From assembly GCF_018137945.1 (NCBI RefSeq), contig NZ_CP073089.1:2232001-2296000 (forward strand): 64,000 bases of DNA, given 5' to 3'. Source of the DNA: Brevibacterium sp. W7.2 (GTDB lineage Bacteria > Actinomycetota > Actinomycetes > Actinomycetales > Brevibacteriaceae). Of the stretch, positions 7,802-16,263 are shown piece by piece. The notes below the pieces were generated by a model. That model did not search any database. It was not told the DNA's origin and worked only from the letters and a program-made list of their open reading frames with translations. The position numbers and the translations under genes were made by a program. Each line of letters begins with the position of its first letter. Positions within the stretch are counted from its first letter, which is position 1.

Positions 7802-9373
7802 ATGAGCGACGACAAGTCCAACGACAACAGCAACGAGCAGAACCCGTTCGAGCAGATCTTCGGAATGCTCTTCGGTCAGGGCGGTCCCGGCAATCCGGGC
7901 GGTCCCGGCCAGGGCGCCTCCGGTCCGCAGGGTTTCAACATCGACCCGGCGATGATGGCGACGATCATGAGCCAGATGCAGGGTCTCTTCGGCCAGGGAG
8001 CCGACCCGAGCGCGCAGGCGACGCAGATCGCGCTGCGCAGCGTGCCCTCGCCGGATCCCGCGGTCAGCGATGACGCCGCGCATGCCGCGACGGATGCGTT
8101 CCGCCTCTCCGAACTCTGGCTCGCCGAGGCGACCGACCTGTCCGTGGCCAACCGCGCGACTGCGACCCTGACCCGCGCCGACTGGGTCAAGCGGACGATG
8201 CCCGGATGGCAGAAGTTCGTCCTCCCGATCAAGGAGAACATGTCGACGGCGCTCACCGACACCCTGCAGACGCAGGTGCCCGAGGAGATGAAGAGCATCC
8301 TCGCCGGTGCCTCGTCGATGTTCTCGACGATGAGCGATTCGATGTTCGCGATGCAGATCGGCCAGGCCGTCGGCGCCCTGTCGGAGAGCGTGCTCACCGG
8401 CACCGAGGTGGGCCTGCCCCTCCTCCCCCACGATCAGGCCGTGCTCGTCGAGGCGAACATCGCCGCCTTCGCCGAGGAGATCGACGTCGACATCTCCCAG
8501 GTCCGCATCTACCTCGCCGCCCAGGAGCTCGCCCATCTCGCCCTCTTCGAACGCGCCCCGTGGCTCGCCGCCCAGGTGGAGACCGCGCTGACGAGGTACG
8601 CGCAGGGGCTCAAGGTCGACACCTCGCAGATCGAGGAGATGGCCTCGTCGATCGATCCCTCGAACATCTCGGATCTCAGCGACAACATCCGCCAGGGACT
8701 CTTCAACCCGCCGACGACCGATGAGCAGAAGCGGGCGCTGACGACGCTGGAGAACCTCCTCGCCGTCATCGCCGGCTGGGTCGACGTCGTCGTCTTCGCC
8801 GCGAGCGACAAGCTGCCGGCCCGCGAGCAGATCCGCGAAGCGCTGCGGAGGCGACGGGCGACGGCCGGACCGGCGGAGAAGACCTTCTCGACGCTCGTGG
8901 GCCTTCAGCTCAATCCGCGTCGGCTCCGCGATGCCGCCGCTCTCTTCGCCTACCTCGAATCGCAGGGCGGCGCCGAGGCGCGCGACAACGTCTTCACCCA
9001 CCCCGACCTGCTGCCGACGACCGAGGACCTCGACGATCCGCTCGGCTACAGCGAACGCCGTCAGGCCGAATGGGCGGGCGACTCGACGCTCGACGAGGCG
9101 CTCAGTCGCATCCTCGCCGAAGGCACCGACGGTGCGACCCCGTCGTCGGCCGGTGAGGCAGGCACGAACTCCGACTCGCAGGAGGAAGCCGGCACCGACT
9201 CCTCGGCAGCCGGCTCCGCCGCCTCGGCGGACCCGACGTCGAGTGACGAGGAGACGGATGACACGTCCGCGTCGAAGCGGGAAGCGTCCTCCGAGGCCGA
9301 GGAGGGATCCGACGCGGACTCCGACGGCCCCGGGCCCAACGGGACTAACGACACCGACCGCGACGAGAAGTGA
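7802..9373 (+). CDS. Zincin-2 / DUF2342 family protein with an altered HExxH motif
   Basis: The 523-residue protein has a Gly/Pro/Gln-rich start (to about residue 65), a DUF2342 (zincin_2, predicted metallopeptidase) core at about 75-440 and a Ser/Asp/Glu-rich acidic tail of about 100 residues. The family is widespread in actinobacteria (Rv3195 type), often beside the PDZ/Lon and UPF0182 genes as here. The predicted zinc site reads QELAH at residues 241-245: the first histidine of HExxH is replaced by glutamine, so classical peptidase activity is doubtful. The following LALFERAPWL matches the family helix. Upstream, TACGAT could be a -10; the ribosome site is weak. The next gene starts immediately after the stop. 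Confidence 0.85.
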   Translation: MSDDKSNDNSNEQNPFEQIFGMLFGQGGPGNPGGPGQGASGPQGFNIDPAMMATIMSQMQGLFGQGADPSAQATQIALRSVPSPDPAVSDDAAHAATDAFRLSELWLAEATDLSVANRATATLTRADWVKRTMPGWQKFVLPIKENMSTALTDTLQTQVPEEMKSILAGASSMFSTMSDSMFAMQIGQAVGALSESVLTGTEVGLPLLPHDQAVLVEANIAAFAEEIDVDISQVRIYLAAQELAHLALFERAPWLAAQVETALTRYAQGLKVDTSQIEEMASSIDPSNISDLSDNIRQGLFNPPTTDEQKRALTTLENLLAVIAGWVDVVVFAASDKLPAREQIREALRRRRATAGPAEKTFSTLVGLQLNPRRLRDAAALFAYLESQGGAEARDNVFTHPDLLPTTEDLDDPLGYSERRQAEWAGDSTLDEALSRILAEGTDGATPSSAGEAGTNSDSQEEAGTDSSAAGSAASADPTSSDEETDDTSASKREASSEAEEGSDADSDGPGPNGTNDTDRDEK

Positions 9374-9934
9374 ATGATCGCGCTCTCCACGGCGCGTGAC
9401 GAGGTCGCGCGCACCGCGCACACGAGTGGATTCGCCGAGGCGTTCGCCGGGCTCTTCGAGTCCCGCGGCGCCTCGGCGCTCGTGCGCGCGGGCACGAGCG
9501 AGCACGTCACCGCGAGCTGCCTCGTCGTCGACCCCGACACCGAGGCGGTCCTGCTCAACCATCACCGCCGGGCCGGCGCCTGGATGCAGTTCGGCGGCCA
9601 TCTCGAATCCGGCGATGTCAGCCTGCGCGACGCCGCCCGGCGGGAGGCGATCGAGGAGAGCGGCCTCGAGCGGTTCAAGTGGGTCTCCCCTGTCCCGCTC
9701 GAGCTCCACGTCCACGATCTCGCCGGTGATTTCGGCACGTGCCGGCGGCACTTCGACGTCGTCTACGGCGCGGTCGCCTCGGCCGGGCAGAACCCGGCCG
9801 TCTCCGCTGAGTCACTCGACGTCGCGTGGTTCCCCATCGCCGAGCTGCCCGCCGCCCTCATGCCCGACCTCGTCACCCGGCTGCCGCAGCTCTACCGCGC
9901 GACCGTCGCGGCGCACGCCGCAGACGGCCGCTGA
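9374..9934 (+). CDS. NUDIX hydrolase
   Basis: The 186-residue protein carries a complete Nudix box at residues 75-97 (GHLESGDVSLRDAARREAIE continuing into ESGL), with the REAIEES metal-binding glutamates intact. Such enzymes hydrolyse nucleoside diphosphates linked to another moiety; the sequence gives no substrate. The ATG directly abuts the TGA of the zincin gene (no spacer), so the two are co-transcribed and probably coupled. It faces the metallopeptidase gene at 9939 with only four bases between the stops. Confidence 0.88.
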   Translation: MIALSTARDEVARTAHTSGFAEAFAGLFESRGASALVRAGTSEHVTASCLVVDPDTEAVLLNHHRRAGAWMQFGGHLESGDVSLRDAARREAIEESGLERFKWVSPVPLELHVHDLAGDFGTCRRHFDVVYGAVASAGQNPAVSAESLDVAWFPIAELPAALMPDLVTRLPQLYRATVAAHAADGR

Positions 9935-9938
9935 GTGA

Positions 9939-10490
9939 TCACCGGCCGCGGCTGAACCGCTCCCCTGCGCTGAAGCCGTCGAGGTAGAGCTTCGCCTCCG
10001 CCTGCCGCGGATGCCGGTCGGCGAGAGCATGGAACTCCTTCGAGTGCGGCCCGATCTGCAGGTGGGCGAGCTCGTGGACGATGACGGTCTCGAGGACCCA
10101 GCGCGGCACGGACTGCAGGCGGTGGGAGATCCGGATGTCCCCCGATGACGTCGTCGTCGAGGCCCACCGGCTGAGGTTCTGGTTCGTCACCCACCTGATC
10201 GAGGCAGGACGCAGTCGCCCGCCGAAGTACCGGCAGCTGAGCTCCTCGGCGATCTCCGCGAGGTCGGCGGCCGAGGAATGGTCCTTCGCCGCCAGCCGAT
10301 TGAAGAGGTCGGTGAGGGAGGCGATGTTCGACTCGACGCTGTAGCGCGTCGGCGCGCTGAGCACGTACGTGTCGATCTCCTTCGACACCGCAATCGTCTT
10401 CTTCCGTCGCGCCGAGCGGCGCACCACGATCTCTCCCCGGGCGATCGCCCGCAGCACGCCGTCTTCCGTCCACCGCTCCCGCTCAGTCAT
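9939..10490 (-). CDS. YgjP-like (DUF45) zinc metallopeptidase
   Basis: The 183-residue protein fits the M48-related YgjP/SprT-like group. HELAH at 139-143 supplies two histidine ligands and the catalytic glutamate, and His149 in PHSKEF is the expected third ligand. The conserved IRWVTNQNLSRWAS segment, with its R-W-x-S pattern, lies around residues 98-111. The cellular substrate is unknown. A TATCAT hexamer (10497-10502) ends six bases before the ATG, so the mRNA may be leaderless. It is convergent with the Nudix gene. Confidence 0.87.
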   Translation of the reverse strand: MTERERWTEDGVLRAIARGEIVVRRSARRKKTIAVSKEIDTYVLSAPTRYSVESNIASLTDLFNRLAAKDHSSAADLAEIAEELSCRYFGGRLRPASIRWVTNQNLSRWASTTTSSGDIRISHRLQSVPRWVLETVIVHELAHLQIGPHSKEFHALADRHPRQAEAKLYLDGFSAGERFSRGR

Positions 10491-10991
10491 CCCACCATGA
10501 TAGGAAACACCACGGACACGAGATTACTTGTGAGTTTCCTGAGTATCGCTTTTCGGGACCGGTCGGCGTTCGTCCACAGACGCCGACGCCGCCGGATCAT
10601 CACTCGAATCTCAAGTGACCTACGCATTCATCGCCTCCTCGGCACATCGGCCGCGACGCCGGATCCGCGCCTCCTCCACAGACGAGCGACACCTGTCCAC
10701 ACGTTATCCACAGGATGGGGCCGAAGCGCGGCGCGGAGCGCCATTGACGGGGCCGCGAATGGGGAATAGGTTCTATGTTTGACCCCGGAAAACCCGGAGA
10801 TGCGTGCGGAAGGGGAAGCCGCACGAGTCACCGCGAGCGCCTGGGGCACTATGCGGTTGAGGGCAAGTCGGACAGCGTTTTCGGCCTGTCCTCAACCGTT
10901 TTTCCACAAGGTTTTCCACAGATCTGCGCACACCGTGGCGCGGCCTGCCTCCATTCACTAGTCTGGGTCTCCCGACACGGAGGCGAGGTGG
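10491..10991. other. Non-coding region with a cluster of DnaA-box-like 9-mers
   Basis: I see no credible gene here. Six sequences ending in TCCACA lie in one orientation: TTATCCACA at 10704-10712 (perfect DnaA box); CTGTCCACA at 10693-10701 (one mismatch to TTGTCCACA); TTTTCCACA at 10900-10908 and 10912-10920 (one mismatch to TTATCCACA); and weaker ones ending at 10578 and 10680. No dnaA or dnaN gene is near, so this is not an ordinary oriC. A TAGTCT at 10959-10964 may be the -10 for the next gene. Confidence 0.5.
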
Positions 10992-11894
10992 ATGATGCTG
11001 CGGATCTGTCCCAGTGTTCCGATCACATGGCGGAGCGCCGCGTGCCTGCAGTTCGGTGTCGAGGACCCGGTGCTCATCGACGGCCTCCTCCCCGCCGATG
11101 CCTCCCTCATCGACGACCTGCGGATGGGTCTGGGATCGGGCCAGTTCCACACCCGGGCCCAGGACCTCGGCGTCGACCTCGCCCGGGCGACGTCACTGCT
11201 CACCCTGCTCGACGAGGCGGGGGTGCTCATTCCCGAGGACTCCGACGCCGCTGCCGTGCGGCGCGGGACGAATCTCCTCGCCACCGCTCGCCTCTTCGGC
11301 CGCTCCCCCGATCAGGCCGCCGCGGCGCTGGCGGCCCGACCGCTCGGCGTGTTCGGCCCGCTGCGCGTCGCGGTCGTCCAGCAGCTGTCGCGAGCGGGAT
11401 TCGCCGTCACTCCCGCAACCCGCATCGACGAGCTCGATCTCACTGCCGATCCGATCGTCGTGACGACGTCGCATCTCGTTCCCGATCTCCACACTGCGAC
11501 GTGGCTCGTCGATCGGGAGGTCGACCACTGTCAGGTCGTGGCCGGTGAGTTCTCCGTCGAGATCACCGGGCTCGTCCGTCCCGGCGCGACCCCGTGCACC
11601 GTCTGTGCGTGCCTGCTCCTCCGTGACGCCGATGAGGGGTGGTTCGACCAGTACCCGCGCATCCGCGCGCTCACCGACCGCGATGACCTCGCCGATCCGC
11701 TCGCTCCCGCGCTCGGTGCCGCTCACCTCGTCCTCGTGCTCCGGGCCGCCCTCCTCACCGAGGCGGAGCCGGTGCGCCGCCGGGTGGATCTGCGCTCCGG
11801 CGCCGTCGACGACGACGCGCTCTCCTACCACCCGCAGTGCCACTGCCGCGTCCCCGCACCCGGGCTGACCCTAATCGACGAGGAGGCGCAGTAG
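10992..11894 (+). CDS. ThiF/E1-like, TOMM-cyclodehydratase-type conserved protein
   Basis: The 300-residue protein resembles conserved actinobacterial proteins annotated as ThiF-like or TOMM leader-binding (Rv3196 type in the same neighbourhood). The N-terminal 100 residues look like a winged-helix or peptide-clamp region. A Rossmann-like part starts near 122 (GPLRVAVVQQLSRAGFAV). Cysteines 202 and 205 (PCTVCACLL) and 283 and 285 (PQCHCR) could form a zinc site like that of E1 enzymes. No glycine-rich ATP loop is obvious, so adenylation activity is doubtful. GGAGGCGAGG precedes the ATG; a second ATG is the next codon. Its last 24 bases overlap the 3' end of uvrD2 on the other strand. Confidence 0.6.
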   Translation: MMLRICPSVPITWRSAACLQFGVEDPVLIDGLLPADASLIDDLRMGLGSGQFHTRAQDLGVDLARATSLLTLLDEAGVLIPEDSDAAAVRRGTNLLATARLFGRSPDQAAAALAARPLGVFGPLRVAVVQQLSRAGFAVTPATRIDELDLTADPIVVTTSHLVPDLHTATWLVDREVDHCQVVAGEFSVEITGLVRPGATPCTVCACLLLRDADEGWFDQYPRIRALTDRDDLADPLAPALGAAHLVLVLRAALLTEAEPVRRRVDLRSGAVDDDALSYHPQCHCRVPAPGLTLIDEEAQ

Positions 11895-13910
11895 GCTCTC
11901 ACCGTAGCGTTCGAGCTTCGTGGCCCCGACGCCGGGCATCCGCGCCAGTCCGGGGAGGTCCCGCGGGTGGAGTTCGGCGATCGCCGAGAGCGAGGCATCG
12001 GTGAGCACGAGATACGGCGGCAGCCCCTGTTCGAGTCCGACGCGCGCCCGCCAGCGGCGCAGGGCATCGAGCAGCTCGAGATCGACGTCGGCGGGACAGT
12101 GCGCGCAGCGCCCCAGAGCCCGTTCCACCTGGGAGACGAGGACCTTCCCGCACGTCCGGCACCGGTTCGTCCGCACCGTGGTCGCCGGTCGCCGCGCCTG
12201 ACCCGGCGCCTCCTCGAGCCGGCCGAGCTCACCGAGGAAGCGGGAGGCCTGCCGCGGCTTCTGCTTCGACTCGTGCCGCGCCAGCGACCAGCTCAGCGAC
12301 AGGTCGCGACCGGCACGGGTGAGCGCGACGTAGAAGAGACGGCGCTCCTCGGCGATCGCCCGCGGGGTCTGCGCATAGCTGATGGGCATGAGCCCTTCGC
12401 TCAGGCCCACGAGGTGGACGCTGTCCCATTCGAGGCCCTTGGCCGCGTGGAACGAGGCGAGCGTGACCCCCTCGATGTCGGGTGCGAACTGGTGTTCGGC
12501 ACGATCGGCGAGGTCGGCGAGGAAGTCCTCGAGCGGCACCGGCAGCGCGCTGCCGGCCTGATGGGTCTCGGCGAGGTCGACGATCGCCTTGAGCGACTCC
12601 CAGCGCTGGCGGCTGGCCCCGGCCGGCGGCGGGGTCCGCGTGTAACCGGCGGAGACGAGCACCTCGGCGACGATCTCCGGCAGCGGTCGCGCTCCCGCGG
12701 CGGCGCGCGCGGCCCGTAGCATGAGGATCGACTCCTTGACCTCCTTGCGGGCGAAGAAGCGCTCCCCGCCGCGCAGGACGTAGGGGATCCCGGCCGCCGT
12801 CAGCGCCTGCTCATACGCCGGGCTCTGCCCGTTCGTGCGGAAGAGGACGGCGATGTCACGGGGACGGCGACCGGCCGTCACCTCGGCGGCGATCGCCCGT
12901 GCGACACCGAGCGATTCGGCGTCGTCGGTGGGATATTCGGTCATCCGCGGCTGCGTGCCCTCGGCGTTGTCCGTCCGCAGGGTCAGGGCGGTGCGCGAGG
13001 TGTGGCGGAGCAGGCTGTTCGCGGTCGCGACGATCGCCTTCGTCGACCGGTAGTTGCGCACGAGCCGGATCGTCTCCGGTGCCGCCAGCTGCGACGGCAG
13101 GGCCTCGAGCAGGGACGCGTCGGCCCCGGCGAAGGAGTAGATCGTCTGCGCGGGATCGCCGACGACGCAGAGGTTGTCGCGCGGCCCCAGCCACCGGGAG
13201 AGCAGATCGAACTGGAGCGGGGAGACGTCCTGGAACTCGTCGACGACGAAGTGCCGGTACTGCTCGCGGACTTCGGCGGCGATCGCCGGATACTCCGCGA
13301 GGACGCCGGTGAGGACGAGGAGGACGTCGTCGAAGTCGAGGAGGCGACCGCGGGTCTTCGCCTCCGAGTAGGCTTCGGCGATGCGGACCATGTCCTCGAC
13401 GCTGAGATCACCGGGCAGGTCCCTGGCCTGGGCTTTCGTCGCATAGTCGGCGACGCCGAGGAGGGAGGCGGCGGCGAACTCGATCTCCGCGGCGACGTCG
13501 CGGGCGAGTTCCCGGCTGACCTCGTGGCCGAGCTCCTGCATGACCGAGCCGAGGACTCCCGCCTTGTTCTCGATGATCCGGGGGAAGTCGCCGGTGGCGA
13601 AGCGGTCCCAGAAGAACCGCAGCTGGCGCAGAGCCGCGGAGTGGAAGGTGCGGGCCTGGACGGCCGGTACGCCGAGGGAGCGCAGACGGGCGCGCATCTC
13701 CCCAGCGGCCTTCGCGGTGAAGGTGAGGGCGAGGACGTGATTGGCGGGGAACACCCCGGTGGCGATCCCGTAGGCGATCCGGTGGGTCATCGCCCGGGTC
13801 TTGCCGGTGCCGGCGCCGGCGAGCACGATGACCGGGGAGGAGAAATGGGTGGCGACGGCCCGCTGCTCGTCGTCGAGGGCGGCGAGGAGGTCGGCGGCGC
13901 GAGCGTTCAC
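11871..13910 (-). CDS. uvrD2: ATP-dependent DNA helicase UvrD2
   Basis: The 679-residue protein is an SF1A UvrD/Rep helicase. Walker A (LAGAGTGKTRAM) lies near residues 29-40, the motif II DEFQDVSP box and the GDPAQTIYSFAGAD motif follow, and TLASFHAAKGLEWDSVHL is motif V. After the motor comes a tetracysteine element (RCRTCGKVL ... GRCAHC) and a C-terminal HRDC domain (LLDALRRWR ... VGATKLERYGESLL). This domain order is that of mycobacterial UvrD2. It unwinds DNA 3' to 5' in repair. The GTG at 13910 is chosen because GGAGAG precedes it and it overlaps the nudC stop in a GTGA; a longer in-frame extension upstream lies inside nudC and lacks family similarity. Confidence 0.93.
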   Translation of the reverse strand: MNARAADLLAALDDEQRAVATHFSSPVIVLAGAGTGKTRAMTHRIAYGIATGVFPANHVLALTFTAKAAGEMRARLRSLGVPAVQARTFHSAALRQLRFFWDRFATGDFPRIIENKAGVLGSVMQELGHEVSRELARDVAAEIEFAAASLLGVADYATKAQARDLPGDLSVEDMVRIAEAYSEAKTRGRLLDFDDVLLVLTGVLAEYPAIAAEVREQYRHFVVDEFQDVSPLQFDLLSRWLGPRDNLCVVGDPAQTIYSFAGADASLLEALPSQLAAPETIRLVRNYRSTKAIVATANSLLRHTSRTALTLRTDNAEGTQPRMTEYPTDDAESLGVARAIAAEVTAGRRPRDIAVLFRTNGQSPAYEQALTAAGIPYVLRGGERFFARKEVKESILMLRAARAAAGARPLPEIVAEVLVSAGYTRTPPPAGASRQRWESLKAIVDLAETHQAGSALPVPLEDFLADLADRAEHQFAPDIEGVTLASFHAAKGLEWDSVHLVGLSEGLMPISYAQTPRAIAEERRLFYVALTRAGRDLSLSWSLARHESKQKPRQASRFLGELGRLEEAPGQARRPATTVRTNRCRTCGKVLVSQVERALGRCAHCPADVDLELLDALRRWRARVGLEQGLPPYLVLTDASLSAIAELHPRDLPGLARMPGVGATKLERYGESLLRLLVD

Positions 13911-14893
13911 CGACTCTCCAGCCACGACCACAGCAGCTGGCCGGCGATCGAGACGGTGCCGGGGGTGCCCACGCGTCCGGCGGCGATGTCCGCTTTCAGC
14001 TCCTCCCGCGTGAACCACTTGAGCGAGGTGATCTCGGCTTCGTCGGCGGTGACGTCCAGCGACTCCGCCTCGGCGGAGAAGCCGAGCATGAGGGAGCAGG
14101 GGAACGGCCACGGCTGCGAGCCGAGGTAGCGGGGATTGACGACGGTGACGTGCGCCTCCTCCCAGACCTCGCGGATCACTGCGTTCTCGAGCGTCTCTCC
14201 GGGTTCGACGAAGCCGGCGAGCAGCGAGTAGCGGTCGGCGGGCCATGCGGCGTTGTTGCCGAGGAGGACCCGTTCGACGCCGTCTGGGTCGGTGTGGACG
14301 ATGACGACGATGATCGCGGGGTCGGTGCGGGGGAAGTGCTCGCTGCCGGTCTCCGGATCGCGGCGGACCCATCCGCCGTGGACCACCTCGGTGGGGGTGC
14401 CGGTGCGCGGGGAATGGGTGTGCGCGCGGTGCCAGTTGCTCAGCGCGACGAGTTCGCAGGCCAGGGACACGTCGACGTCGTCGAGGGCGTCGGCGAGTTC
14501 GCGCAGCGGCAGCCACACGGGTTCGGTGCTGTCGATGCCGGAACCGGGGGCGGTGAGGAGGTCGGTGGCGTCGCGATCGCGGGCCGTGGCCAGGGCGGTG
14601 TCGAGGACGCTGCGCCCCTCGTCGGTGAGCCCGATGCCGATGTAGCGCTGGTCCGCGGCATCCCGGCCGAGGTAGATCTCCGTCTGACCATGCGGCACGA
14701 GGTCGCGGGCGGCGCGGAAGAGGCCGCCGCCGGCCACGAGCAGGGACCCGCGATGCTCGAACACCGCGGCCGGTCCGCCGGCCCACACCTCGGTGAGATC
14801 GCCGTCTGCCCCGCGGGTGAGATGATCGCGGTCGATGCCGTTCCTGGCCAGGCTGACGGGCGTGATCATGGGCAGCGGTTCCATGGATTCCAC
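13907..14893 (-). CDS. nudC: NAD(+)/NADH pyrophosphatase NudC
   Basis: The 328-residue protein has an NTF2-like N-terminal NADH-pyrophosphatase domain, a middle linker, and a Nudix domain with the box at about 227-249 (GFVEPGETLENAVIREVWEE). The NADH-specific SQPWPFP signature follows at 259-265. Such enzymes split NAD(H) and can remove NAD caps from RNA. The linker, which in E. coli NudC carries four zinc cysteines, has none here: residues 157-187 run AHTHSPRTGTP ... RRDPETGSEHFPRTDP, so the ribbon has lost its metal. The start is GTG at 14893; an ATG lies at 14884. It is coupled to uvrD2 downstream by a four-base overlap. Confidence 0.92.
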   Translation of the reverse strand: MESMEPLPMITPVSLARNGIDRDHLTRGADGDLTEVWAGGPAAVFEHRGSLLVAGGGLFRAARDLVPHGQTEIYLGRDAADQRYIGIGLTDEGRSVLDTALATARDRDATDLLTAPGSGIDSTEPVWLPLRELADALDDVDVSLACELVALSNWHRAHTHSPRTGTPTEVVHGGWVRRDPETGSEHFPRTDPAIIVVIVHTDPDGVERVLLGNNAAWPADRYSLLAGFVEPGETLENAVIREVWEEAHVTVVNPRYLGSQPWPFPCSLMLGFSAEAESLDVTADEAEITSLKWFTREELKADIAAGRVGTPGTVSIAGQLLWSWLESR

Positions 14894-14977
14894 GATAGCT
14901 CAGGGGTCTGACGCGGCGGACACGCGTAGGGGTCCAATCCCCGGCCTGGGCGGGGCGCAGACGGTAGATTGGGAAGG

Positions 14978-16192
14978 GTGGATACGAAGGCGCTCAAGTT
15001 GGCAGCGGTCGCGGCGACGATGCTCGACGACTTCTCCCCGACGACATGGACACCGCTGCCCTCCCTCGATGCGGGAGTGAGGATTCTCATCGGCGACGGC
15101 CAGACCGAGTACGTGGCGACGGCGCACACCCGCGTCGACCGGTCCGCTGACACGGGGTCGATCGCCGAGGCGGCCCGGATCTACGATCTCGCCTATCCGC
15201 ACGCCGATTTCACGTGGCCGCATCTGCGGGCGATCACCGAGGTCGAACCGAAGCTCTTCGCGACCGAGAAGGCGGTCACCGTCACCCTCGCCGATCCGCT
15301 TCCCGGTGCCCCGGTCGGTGACGAGCCGATCGCCGATGTCGCGCGGGCGAGCTCGCTGGCGCAGACGCTGGCGACGCTCCACTCGGCCGCCCCGGAGCCG
15401 ATCTCCGACGCCGGGTTCCCCGTCGAGGAGCCCTCCCGCTTCCAGTTCCAGATCCTCGACCGCCTCGATCAGGCCGCGGCCACCGGACGGGTGCCGTCGA
15501 CTCTCCTCCAGCATTGGGAGGAGGAGTTCGAGAAGGTCGCGCTCTGGCACTTCCTCGCCACGCCCATCCACGGCGCCATCGACGAGTCGAGCGTCTACAC
15601 CGATGAGGAACGGGTGCTCGCCCTCTCGGAGATCGGACGGATCCGGGTCTCGGATCCGGCGATCGATCTCGCCGCAGCCTCCGCGCTCATCGATCCGGCC
15701 GCGGTGCCGACGTTCTTCACCGAGTACCGCAGCTCACGGCCCCGCGCGGACGACCACATCGTCACCCGGGCCGAACTCCTCGCCGAGTTCGCCGTCCTCG
15801 ACTGGCTCCTCGAAGCGGTCGACTCCGGCGACGAGGAGGCGATCCAGGACGCCGCCGACCTCCTCACGTCCTTCGATCAGGTGCTTCTGCACCCTGACGG
15901 CTCCGATGTGCCGACGGCGCCGGTGTCGTCGGACGATGTGGCCGAGGGGTCGCACGCCGGGCCGTCATCGGCCTCCGGTCCGGGCGGGTCGACCGCCGAT
16001 GAGCCTCACGCGACGGGCAGCCGGCGTCCGTCGACGTCCGCGGTGGAGTCGACGCCCGCGGCGGAGTCAACGGCCCAGTCCGAGTCAGCGGACGACGCTG
16101 ACGAGGCGACGGCGTCCCCGACGGCTGAGCGGCCCGGGGACTCCGCGCAGGCGCGCAGCACTGAGCGGTCAGGCAGCACCGAGCGGAGCTGA
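14978..16192 (+). CDS. Degenerate phosphotransferase (APH/choline-kinase fold) with Ser/Ala/Thr-rich tail
   Basis: From the GTG at 14978 the protein has 404 residues. The first 285 or so follow the aminoglycoside-phosphotransferase layout (ASSLAQTLATLHSAAPE helix, then IHGAIDESSVY and IRVSDPAIDLA). The catalytic loop, usually HGDLHxGN, reads HGAIDESS at 198-205, and the DFG-like DWG position reads SEIG at about 217. The catalytic aspartate, the loop asparagine and the metal aspartate all appear lost, so this is probably a pseudokinase. The last 110 residues are low complexity. TAGATT (14965-14970) ends seven bases before the GTG, which indicates leaderless transcription; a TTG at 14969 is less likely. 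It converges on adnB. Confidence 0.7.
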   Translation: MDTKALKLAAVAATMLDDFSPTTWTPLPSLDAGVRILIGDGQTEYVATAHTRVDRSADTGSIAEAARIYDLAYPHADFTWPHLRAITEVEPKLFATEKAVTVTLADPLPGAPVGDEPIADVARASSLAQTLATLHSAAPEPISDAGFPVEEPSRFQFQILDRLDQAAATGRVPSTLLQHWEEEFEKVALWHFLATPIHGAIDESSVYTDEERVLALSEIGRIRVSDPAIDLAAASALIDPAAVPTFFTEYRSSRPRADDHIVTRAELLAEFAVLDWLLEAVDSGDEEAIQDAADLLTSFDQVLLHPDGSDVPTAPVSSDDVAEGSHAGPSSASGPGGSTADEPHATGSRRPSTSAVESTPAAESTAQSESADDADEATASPTAERPGDSAQARSTERSGSTERS

Positions 16193-16263
16193 CTCGCGCG
16201 CACTCGGGCGCTCTCCGATGCTCCCATTTCGAGTGGTGTCCGCCCGCACTCACCCGCTCGCGC

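Noticed and set aside
10491-10991. Replication origin
   Set aside because: It has DnaA-box-like sites but no AT-rich unwinding element and no dnaA/dnaN/gyr genes near. Reported only as a DnaA-box cluster.
13911-14786. Extension of UvrD2 upstream into nudC
   Set aside because: It is Arg/Pro-rich shadow sequence of nudC. The GTG at 13910 has a ribosome site and the usual helicase N-terminus.
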